A stretch of DNA of 64,000 nt, from positions 37,959,214 through 38,023,213 of the forward strand of contig CM063110.1 in the NCBI GenBank assembly GCA_031841125.1, read 5' to 3'. Below are positions 39,001 through 51,000 of the stretch, piece by piece (the stretch's first letter is position 1; the number at the start of each line of letters is the position of its first letter). Origin of the DNA: Acanthococcus lagerstroemiae (Eukaryota; Arthropoda; Insecta; Hemiptera; Eriococcidae). Made by a program: the position numbers and the translations under genes. The notes under the pieces were generated by a model that was not told the DNA's origin, searched no databases, and saw only the letters and a program-made list of their open reading frames with translations.

Positions 39001-42000
39001 AAGCTGTGAAGTGTAAAAAAAAAACAGACGTTTATTTCTTCAGTGTTGAATTTTATAGCCAGTTAGCTCGCCACGTTCTCATTCCGGTCAATACCGTTGC
39101 GTGATCATTGTAACTTATCCTCTCCGTTGTTTTGTGTGTATACCTGTAGTTATTTTCTGAAAGCTTTCCTCATAATTTGACTAAAAATAGCTTTCACAGG
39201 GATGATCAGACGAACGCATCACATTCGTTAGTGTATGTGAAATGACTTACTGAAATATTTCCTTTTCCTGTTGCGTATTTGAGAATTTCTCGAGAACGGA
39301 GTACACGTGTAAAAAATTTGAATGAAGGAGAAAAAATGAAAAAAAGAGAGGAAGGTCAATAGGTGCAAATTAAAACTCCTTTGAACACACCGTTCTCAAT
39401 TTTGTGCAATTAATTCGTTTTAACATAACCGATCATTATCAAAGGTCATGTTTTCTTTTAACATATTGACGCTTATTTATTTCGTAGTTCATAAAAACAC
39501 TTGCAAATATTGTTTGAAAACATGTTAACGGATTTGTAATAGATATTTTATATTTTGTACGTTTTTACAGGATAGAGACCCGAAAGAATTACCCGAGTTC
39601 AAGAAGAATCCGATGGAGGAGAATTTCTCAGGTAGAGTTAAAGACATCGAAACCAAACTGAAAGAAGGAAATAAGCTGGAAAAGAAACCAAAAGATTTGC
39701 TCAGAGCGATTGGTAATTTACTAATATCCAATTATTTCCTGATTTATTCGACCACCATTTGACTGGATAGTGAAAAATATCGGAAACTTCTGTTCCAGGT
39801 AAAATAGAAAAGACAGATTGGAATGTCAAAGAAATCGAGAAGAAAATCGAAGAAAGTAAATACGGACGCGGTGTTCAATCGTCAGCTGCGAAGGTGCCCA
39901 AATGGAACCGGCAACAGTTCGATGATAAAGTAATTATTATTTACTTGGTACTTGGTAGCTTTGCTCTTGGGCCGTCTCAGCTCAACTCGTTCGTATCAGG
40001 TCTCTGCTCGGTACTATGCCACTGAGCACCTATTTTTCTGTCTTTCCGTTTGATTGTTAGCCCGTCTGACTCATAGGCGCCGACTTGGCACTTTTTTCTG
40101 TGAGGAGGGGGGAAACCCCCAATAAAAACTTTGAAGGGACGACGCCCCCTCAATATTTTCAACTCAAAAATGGAAAAAGTACAACAAATTTTATCAGCAA
40201 TGTTTAAATTTAACAAAAAGAAAAAAAAGAGAGAAAACGAATAAGAATAAAATCGATAATACCGAAATATCAGACGCATCTCAATAAAATAATCAAAGAA
40301 AAAACAGCGCTCCGACGAATTCTGCCCCCCTCCCAATATTTTCCATAAGTCGGCGCCTATGGCTCTGACTGTTCAACGGCTTAGCTTGTTGACTATCTCT
40401 GTTTGGGATTTCAACCCTGTAGCGCAGTCTCAACCTGTGTGCCTCGAGACTTACGTAGATGTGCCGCGAGGTTTGCAATGAAAACAAAAAATTTACTGAA
40501 GTGTGATCTACAGTCTAAAACTATTGCACTTATCGTGGAACATTTGAAACATTTAAACTTGGCTTTATTAAACTACTTTCCACTTCTGGAAAGTGAGAAG
40601 TATGATTGGATTCGACAACCGTTCTTTTCATTAGTGCAAATTGAAGATTTTGATCTTCAGGATGAATTCATGAAACTCCAAAATGATCGCACGCTACGCC
40701 TCAAATTCAGTGAGATTTCGAGCAGTTTTTGGATCAGTCATCATAATGAATATCCCCGCCTTTCCAAAGCAGCGGTTGACATATTACCCTGCAGTTCTCA
40801 ACATCTTGGTATTGTGAACATGGTTTTCCGGTCCTCACAAATATCAAATGCAAACGACAAGAAAGGCTTACGGCATCGACGTTAGAAAACGATCTACAAT
40901 TGTGCCTATCTAGTATTGAACATCGTATTACCGATCTGTGTAGATAATGTCAAGCCCAAATATCTCATTCATGCAGGCAATTTTAGTATAATTTATACTT
41001 TCAAAATTTTTTCCCTCATTTTTTATATTCAGTGCACTTATTTTCTGAACTTTTTGAAGTATAAGCTGAAGAAACTGGCTTCTTTTGTGTTATTTTGGAA
41101 GTGGTTTGCCGCGGGAAAAGCTACGAGTGGAAAAGTGTGCCGCGATGCAAAAAAGGTTGAGAAACATTGCTGTAGCGTGACCTCTTTTCTAAAAGGAAGG
41201 AGCTGCTTGAAGTAAGATAATAGTTCCAACCTCTAAAATCTAGCCCGCTAATCGAAAATAACAAAACATGGCTGTTCACTTTTATTTGTGCATCCCAGTT
41301 AACGAAAATGAAGTCCGTGGCAGGTATGTGGTTTCAAACCATCAGATTAGGGGGCAGTTCTCTTCCTAATGCCGTGGGCGGTGGGCCTATAGTATGCTGA
41401 AGTTTTTCTATATCGGGTGAAGAGGTAGGGTGTCAGACTGATGTATATTGTGGCGAAGAACACTCCCGAACATTAGAAATAAGCGAAGAAAGATCGACAC
41501 ATCGACACGTTTCGAGCAGCAGAATAGAAGTTCGATAACGAGAGCGATAAGGAGTTTCGTCGATAACGCCGGGATATATAAAGGCCGCTGGCCGACGCCG
41601 TATAGTCTAGTTTTGTATGCGAAATTGTGCCTTTTCAAGCGATCTAGCTACTGTGTTTCGTGCGTTTGTATTAGTGTGACATTAAAAGTTCTTAGTACGT
41701 GTTTTCGTGCCTTTTTCGATGCGAATTACGTTACAATATCAAAAACTGCAATGCTTGCGCTGTAAATTCGTGATCACTAGAGGTTATAAATGTTGCTTCA
41801 TCCTTCACAGTTCACCGCTGTCAAGAAGAAGCTGATCGATAGGGACGCGCCTGCTGAGAATAAATACGCTGCCGTAGATAATACTTTGAAACGTCTGGAA
41901 CAAAAGTTGAAAAACGGAACTGCTTTAGAACAAGGTCAGCGCGGAGCCAATAAGGTTTCGGCAATGGCAGCTCAGTTAACTACTTTGAATCAACACCCGG

Positions 42001-45000
42001 AGGACAAGTTGCCTGCTGCGAAATCGGTAAGATTTCTATTGCAAGAAGATGTGAGTTCAGATCGTGTGAGAGTAAGTGTGTCTGTCGACAGTTTTTCAGT
42101 TGATCAGCATTATTTGTTACGTTGGAGGCGTGAGACCCGTAACAACATAGTAATTAGCTGTTGTGAATACGACGTGGGCGTGGTACTTTCTTCTTACCAT
42201 ACTCTGCTACCATCATGAAACTCACGGTATAACGAACAAGGAAAAAAATGGTTGACCATACTGCATTTCCAGTTCGTATTGTACATTTGCAAAAGGTCTT
42301 ATAAATCAGTTATTTTTTCCTCATGGTCTTTAGATCAGAAAGATCATGATGATCATTGACAGATCATTAGATTCGTGATCTTTTTCTAATTTCTAAAGTG
42401 ATCGAAGATCAGAAAGACCTCAATAATTGGACGAAATTGCGATTTGACGATCAAAAACTAGTCATGTATCTTTTTTAAAAATGATATTTTGCTCTGAATC
42501 CGTGATCTTTTTCAATATTTTAAACAATCTGCGCATCATAGTCGTAGATCGGTAGATTCGTGATCTTGAGTATACATATGTTACCACAATTACACTCTGC
42601 TACCATGATGGAGTTTTCTGAATGAAGAATCACACACATGGTTCAAGCAGCTTTTATTCCTTGTGTTTTAAGTGTGTACCTTGCAATATACAGTATGTTA
42701 CTTATCTGAGCAACTTTTACCTGAATTGATTTTACTCTCACAATGCTCTGCTACTATGAGGAATTTTCGACCTGCAAATAGGGCTGAGCCTACTTCTCAA
42801 TGATCACAAGTACTGCTTCATTTAACGTACAACCATGTTTGACAAAAGTATTACTAAACTTGGCGCCATGAAGGATGATTTGAGATTATTAAGAAACTCA
42901 ATGATCACAAGTACTGCTTCATTTAACGTACAACCATTTTTGACAAAAGTATTACTAAAGTTGGCGCCATGAAGGATGATTTGAGATTATTAAGAAAAAA
43001 GTATTCGAGTGTATTGAGAACCAACGACCGCGTATGCAAAATCTCATGTGTTTTCCATTCTTTGGCGTAATCTGTCATCTTATTGTAGTAATGGCTCAAC
43101 ATTTACTTTCATAACAGCAACATTTACTTTCATAACAGCGTTAAGTGTTAAATAAATTTACACAGCTCCGAGCATTCACTACAAAATTCTCTGATAGGCG
43201 AGTTCTCGTTGGATCAAGTATTGATGTATTCCATTTTTAATTATATTATTATTCACCTTTAGGGTGCCAAAAACGTCGTCGTTATCAGTAATCAAGGAGG
43301 AAGTGAAATCTGTCACTTCTGTAACAAGCGTGTCTACTTAATGGAACGATTGAGTGCCGAAGGTAGATTCTTCCATCGCGGTTGTTTCCGTTGCGAGTAC
43401 TGTGGGCTGTGTCTCAGATTAGGTGAGCACTCTTTCTATATCTACCTGTGGACAGCTGAGGTTAACAAACCTACGTATTAACGTGCCTGTGTCGCATTCT
43501 CCAGGAAACTACACTTTCGATCGCGATGGAAAATATGGTAGTCGGTTTTACTGCACTCAACATTTTGGCTATCCGGGAGTACAGCGAACAAAACTGAAAA
43601 CCCGATATAACGATTATAAGAACGAGGCGAACGTAGATGGGGTCAAAGGATCCGACGGTCTTCCGAGAACGCCCACTGCTGTAAGTAGACAATATGTTAA
43701 TTGTTTTTATTTTTCGAAGAATGGACAAAATATTGTTGGAAATTTACGAGCCGTTTGCACCGTAGCTAAACATGAAGTTTTTGAACGATTCCACCGATAC
43801 GCCCGAACGTGTCGAATTCGAGAATTTGGAAATTGATAAAGAAGACACCGGCAGTATTTCAATCAATGAAATGGACGAGGACGAATGGACCGACCATAAT
43901 TTCGGAACATCTGCTAACGAACTGGCTTCCAGTGACGATGTTTCGGATCTCAGGTATTCTATTCGATTACCTGCTTAGGTTTTCTATGTTGAGAAGCTGT
44001 TACTGTCGCTTTCATTTTTATTTTCGAATTTAATAGTTTCCGGATGACAACGCTGTTGTAAACTCCCAAGTAATGTCGTTTTTAGTTTTGTCGCTCCCTG
44101 CTGTATTGCCCTGTTGTTGGTAAACCCTAGTGTTGTTTTTCTTATAATCATGGGCACTTGCAGAAGGTCGAGAGTACGTACTGATTTGACTACCTTTTTG
44201 AAGGAAAAATTGAATTTTATCAATTGTAAATATTTTCTTGGTGAACACGTAAAAACCAAATCAATTTTGCCAGCGGGCAAAATTTCTGTTGAGTGATGAC
44301 TTCAGGGTGTGTCCAGTTCTTGTCCCTAGACTATTGATTGCTTTATGAGGGCTCGTCTGTGCATGTGGTATGTCATCTAGTTAACTACTTCGTGTGTTGT
44401 TTCATTGTTGGACCCGTTTGTTAGGAATGTAAATTCGCTGCATACTGTAAATCAAGAATTTTGTGCCCGATAGCTTTCCGTAACTCATTCCAGTGTTGAA
44501 ATGAAATTGTTAGTTTCCCTTCGGTTCGAAAATTTACTTCTGTTTTGTCCGTTAACTGATCGAGTGATATTCCCATTGTAATAGTGAATCTGAAGAGGAA
44601 GAAGACAACGAAGACGAATTCGCTCAAGCATTAGATATCCCATCGTTGGACAACAACGAATCGCTAGAGTATACGCGAAGATTCTCCACTGCCTCGTTGC
44701 CATCGCCGAGACTAGAAAAAGCTCATCGTAAAAATAGTCATAGTTTAATTCTCAACGAAGACGGCTGTAAATTGAATAGCAACGGTAATAACAACGACAG
44801 CGATAGCACGTGTTCGGAAGAGGAGTCTCCACATCACATCAGTTACCATGAGTTCGAGAGTGAAGGTGAGTCATGTAAACCAACTGATTTTGCAGAACAC
44901 CGTGGCAGAACATACTGTTCGTTTCCAGTCGGTTGAATAATATGTATTTCTATACCCGAGGGGTTGTTGCGAAATGTAAAAACGTAAAAGGAAATACAGT

Positions 45001-48000
45001 CGATTCCGCTTAATTGGGACACATTGGGTGGAGCCATTTTGTCCCAATTAAACGGCTGTACAAATAAACCGAAATTATCAATTTTTTTTTTGTACAAATA
45101 GTAATATACATTAATACAGATCGTGTAATGGATATAATGACATCACTGCAAAAAACGATCTAATTTGCTTTGGTGCAAATTTTGGAAGGTCTGACGCCGG
45201 ATAAAATAAACACAAATATCAAGTTCCGCTGCTGGACTTTCTTCATTGCCCTCCTGCATAAAATAAAGTCTTAACTGTTCCGCACATCTCTTGACACATT
45301 AAGAAACTTTTCTAATTCGCGCACTGGAGTGTCAGGTGGTCTCTCCTTGATTTTATTCAAAATTTCAATTTTCTGTTGAAGAGTTAAATCGTTACGTTTT
45401 CGCGACATTTTGCTATGAAATCACTTGATATACTGACAAATAGAACATATGCACACATACCATTTGATGAAATCAAAATAACCTGACAAGTCTATGCATG
45501 CATGTGCATTAAAGTAGTCTTATCGCTTCAGATTTTTGTTTTCTTTTTGTATTTTCAGGCAATAATATGTCCCTAATAAGCGGAACCTTGTCCCAATTAA
45601 GAGAATGAAAAATACATCAGATGGGTACATTTGATTTTGTTCTTTGGCTTTTGTCCCTAATAAACGGCTGTCCCAATTAAGCGGAATCGACTGACTGTAC
45701 CGCTTATCGATAAAAAAAATTCTCGAGACCGAACTTATTCAACCAACAGGTAGTATTGTGGCTGTGACAACTGGATAAGATGTAGCGAGAGCGAATGAAG
45801 CTAAAAATATCAGATAAAGACAATAGGAGGCAGGGGCGTACCGATAGAGGGGCAGGAGGCAACTTACTTCTTCCCCCTGTAGAAATTTTCCACTCAGCAG
45901 TTGGGAAAATTTAATTTACCATTTCAGTCAGACGAGTTGGGAAAATCTTTTTTTTTTTTTTTTTTTTTTTTGCTTCTTGGAAATTGAGTTGTGAGAAGGT
46001 GGGAAAACCTAACAAATCAAAAGGTTTCTCATCTTTTGCATTGATACTTGGTAATTTTAAGTTGAGTCAGTTGGAAAAATCCGACAGGTCAAAAGTTGTT
46101 TTTTTGTTTTAATACTTTGGAATTCTGAGTTGAGTCAGTTCGGACTTTCACAATTTTTGTAGGAAATTATTCTGTGGATGATGTGGAATTTGTCCAGATG
46201 ACTCAGGCCAGATACTCGGATTATTTACAAGGAGGAAAAGGAGAGAATTCTCTAAAAAGATTGCGCCAATTTTGAACAAAGTAATTTTTCTCTTTGGAAA
46301 TGAAAATTCAATATTTACTAATTTTAGTATTCTTTGCAATCAGAGAATTGAAATTCGCCTCACAGGAATTCCAAATGTCGTAATAAACACTTTGTGGTAG
46401 GTCGCAGTTTCCTGTTTCTACTTCTTTGGCCGTGAGTAGGCATCATCATCTGAATTTTTTCAACAGCTTTGATAGGTGATCCACAGTGACGCACTCCAAA
46501 AATTGAAAAGGAATAATATAAATTTAAAAAAAGTTTGAAATATCCTGAAAAAATTATAAAAAATGAGAATAATAAGTATAATCCTACGAAGTTGTAGCTA
46601 CCAATAATTTTAAATTAAAAATAAGAAGAAAACGTAAAATTTAATCAACTTTCAAAGTTACGAGGAACTTGGAAATCGTCGCTATGTGACTTTGACTGGG
46701 CGTTCCGAAGGCAAATTTTGAAAGAATTGAAATTTATGAATCATTCGAACTTGCAAAACTTCATAAGGAAACCATGCCGAAAAGTGTAATTCCAAAATAA
46801 AATGAAAAAATAAAGTGTTGCAATATCTCGAAAGTCTTTTCAAAAGCAATAGAAAACAGAATTAGGAACCCATTAATAGCACAACAACCATCCAAGTAAG
46901 CGGGATTTCGTAGATCATACTCAACCATAGACCACATCCATTCGGCTGGACAAATAATAGAAAAATGTAACGAATACGGAATTAAACTTCACAAATAGAC
47001 TATAACAAAGCATTCGACTCACTAAAACATGACTACGTGCTAGAAGCTCTAAAAAATCAGAGCGTACCCCAAAAATTCATAAAATTCATAAAAGAAACAT
47101 ACTCAAGTATGAAAGCCAGAATTAAAACGGAAACAACAAGGGTTGAACAGCTCTCTAGAAGAAATATTCAGGAACCTAAACTGGGAGGGGAGGTGGCTAA
47201 ACATAAATGGTAGTCGTTTAACAAACCTCAAATTTGCAGACGACGTGGTCCTATTCGCAGAATCAATCGAAGAGCTAAAAGAAATTATAGAAGAATTAAA
47301 AATAATGAGTGGTACGGCAGGACTAACAATAAATAGTCAAAAAACGAAAATATTACCAACAGATAGCAACCAATAGACAACAAGAATTGAGAATGACGAA
47401 ATAGAAATAGTACAAGAGGGAACTTACTTGAAACAAAACCTGTCCTTTGAAAATCAAATAGAAAAAGAAATAAACATCAGAATAATAAAGCATGGGCAAA
47501 ATACTGGTCACTGAAAAACATTTTAAAAGGAAAGAACAGTAATAACCAAAAAAGCCAAGTCTTCAACACTTGCATAATACCAGTTCTAACCTACGGCTGT
47601 CGAACGTGGCCTCTTAAAAAAAGGATCTTGAACATAATCAGGACCACACAAAACTCCATGGAAAGGTCAATGCTCGGAATACAAACAAGAGATAAAGTGA
47701 GGATCGAACCAATAAAGAAAAGGCTAAAACACAATGAAGAGACGGTAAAATTTATCCGAAATAATAAATGGAAATGGGCAGGACACGTGGCTCGCCTCCG
47801 AGACGACCGATGGACCTATAAGACTACGTTCTGGCAATCATGGGGTCAGAAAAGAACAAGAGGAAAGCAGAAATTTCGTTGGAAAGACGACATTAACAGT
47901 TTTTTTTAAATCCCAAATTTTTCAAAAAATAGCCGCTACTAGGACCGAATGGGATCGTCTACGGGAAACCTTTGCCCATTACGGGCCATCGATTTAGGGG

Positions 48001-51000
48001 GCTCCACTTTGGAGTCCGAAAAAACAGATGTAAAACTAAACTGTAGGTACTTAAATTGAATAAAGGCATTTAGATTAGAATATTCCTAAAGCAGTCCCCT
48101 GTGAACTTCGTTACCTGTTTCCAAGTATTTATTTATTGACAACGAATCTGACAATTTTTGAATTCCAGAATAAAAATAAAAAATAAAGTATTGAGAAAAT
48201 TTCAAAGATGACCAAAACATTTTCATTTGTTGAAAACTGGAAAACTTGTAAATTAATTATAAAAATGAAAATGGGCTATACTGTTTACTGTAATGCCAAA
48301 TTTGTAAAAGTTTAGAAAGAATTTGAAGAACTTCAAAGAAATTCTCAAGCCTAGAAGTACAGAAACAATCTTTTGATGTATAATAGTTGTTAAGAAACTT
48401 GAAATTTACAAAATAATTTCAATAGTATTGAAATCTACTAACTTCTTAGCTTTCAAAGTCACATTGTTTTGGGGCCACTGAATAATCTCTAATTTTTACC
48501 GAAAATATTTTTCATGTCCCTAATTTCCTTCTTTATATTATTGAAGGCAGTTTTGTAAAAATGAAAAGTTTCACTATGAAATGTTTCATGAAATGAAATT
48601 TATCGTAGAAATATTTCATGGCGATAAATTTTAAGATGACGTCTTGAAATTTATTCATCATTTTTACTGTGATAACATGGAAGCAAAACCAATTTATAAA
48701 GTGGTTCTACGTTAATTGCTTATGTATTGCCATTAATCAACAAATAAATTTCATATTTGAAATTTGTTATGAAATATTTCAATGAAAAACTAAAAATAAA
48801 AAAATAATAAATTTTACGAAATTTAACACCATTTAGTGATATTAAGTGATTGTTGATGATCCAGTCTGCTGTTGCAACAAAGTAGGAAAAAAGTCCAAAA
48901 ATAGAAAGTTTACGATTTTAAAAAAAAACAAACAAGCCGACCATATTTCAAAGTAGCCGAAGCTGGAGCCTTTAAAAAAAAACTAATTGCCGGAGCTGAA
49001 GGCAGAACTTGGAAAAAATCATCTGTAGGAGCCGGAACCGAAGCCTGGAAAAAGTTCTTTGCTGGAACCGGAGCATGCAAAAACTATTAGCCAAAGCCGG
49101 AGGTAATTCCAGAATTGTGCTAAATCCGTTCCCTTCTACTCCCGCTTCACCTTCCTCTCTTCCTTGATTTCTATGCACCTCTCCGTGCTTCCTTCTCACC
49201 TTGAAAATGCATAGCTAATGCCGGAGCAGGAACTGAATTTCTGGTGGAGCTTGAACTATAAAACATTTTCTTCGGAACTGGAGTTAGAACCGCTGCCCAA
49301 TAAAAATTATCTGCCGGAGCTGGCGTCTGTTGAGAATTTGTCAGGACTAGAGCTAAAGCAGATGCCAGCTTGTTGCTTGTAGCGGCTCCAGTCTTGATGT
49401 AGGCCCTGGGTTCAGGGGGAAAAGCGATTTTGTTCATTTAGATTTCGTCGTTTACCTGATGATTTTTTGTTATCTGATTTTTCCCTCTTTTTCTTTTATG
49501 TAATGGGTAGCACCGGTCAATGGATGACTAAACTTGAGGGACCTTTTCAGCGACAGAAGTCCATTTGTCAAATTAATTGAAAAATAGTTGCTCATTTCAA
49601 GATGATTTAGGTGTTCAAATGCCTTTCAGGGGAGTCGCTTCCTGCTCCAGTTTAGTTTCACTGGCATTTTTTCTTCTTGAAAAACTAAGCAATAACCTTT
49701 GGTTTAGAAGCCAGTATCTTCTCTCTTTTAAATTTGAAATGAAAAATAAATTACTTACCCTTATCTAGATTCTGCTTCTTCGTTCTGTTTTTATGTTGAA
49801 TAAGTTTAGTGCTAGTATTACAAGAATTCACTCTTTCCTCGTGACAAAGTCTATAAACACTCCTGATCTTGCTTGATACCTAGGGTCAGTTGTGTCAAAA
49901 TCAATGGTGGTATCAGCAGTGTTGACGCAATGATATACAAATATCGAGACCGTACTTGTATTTTGCAGTAGCTGGCCGGAAGGGGGTATTATATTATAGG
50001 GAATATTAAACTGCATGAAAGGTAAAAGGCGGTTGAACGAAAAGTAGAAGCACGAAAATGTAATTCAAAGTAACGAAATTGTCAGGAGAGTTAACAAAAA
50101 CTACTTTGCACGAATTGTTCAATGTTTTTGAACAAAAAAAGAAGAACTATGACGAATTGTACGATAGATATGATGCCAGACCAATAGAGAAATTTATAAG
50201 AAAACGAGACGTGAAGCACCGGGGTGGCTGAAATGACCTCTCTTTTTTGATTTAAGAAGCAATTCATACTGTGAACTACCACGTGTGAATTACTTTTAAT
50301 CAGGCCAGTTTTCTGACTTTCAGTTTACATGCAGTGGAATGAAAGGATTGGCAAATTCAAAGCCTCCAGAGGGCAGTGTAAATCCAAGGTCTCTAAAAGA
50401 CTGCCACCTTGTTTGACCTTTCCCTTGCAAGGAGCATCCGTTATTCATCTCCCACTGTAATCCGGTATGATTTCTCAATTCCGAATTGCAAATATCAACA
50501 TTAGACTGATTGAAATCCCTCGATTAAGAAGGCTTATTGTCACAGCTATGCCATTTTGCATGCAGTAGAATGAAAGAATTAGCAAATCAAAGCCTCTAGA
50601 ATTCGCTGCCATTAAATAAGTCAACATTTTTGCAACTATCAAAACTAACATAAATCCAAACTGGTCCATTTTTAGTTTTCGTAGTTTTTTTCTTTCGTTC
50701 AAAAGTTTTTCTTAATGTTCATGTATTATTTTTGCTGTTCCCTTTATTTTATATTTCGTGAAATGATTATTACCCGCTCAATATCTTTCTTTTTTCGTGA
50801 TTTCTGACTTTCCTTTTCGTGCTAAAAAATTACACCCTTATATTATTTTTTAAATCGTAAAACATGATGTTTCATTCCGGCGGACCCGATTGTTGAAAAT
50901 CCAAGTCCTGAGATTTTATTGATGTCGCGTCTGACCCTCCAGTAATGTGCTCTACATTTCGAGTATTAATTGTTCCAGACGAAAGTGATACCGCGACCGG

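Noticed and set aside
45833..45900. CAGGGGCGTACC terminus suggesting another hAT MITE
   Set aside because: No matching right end or duplication was found.
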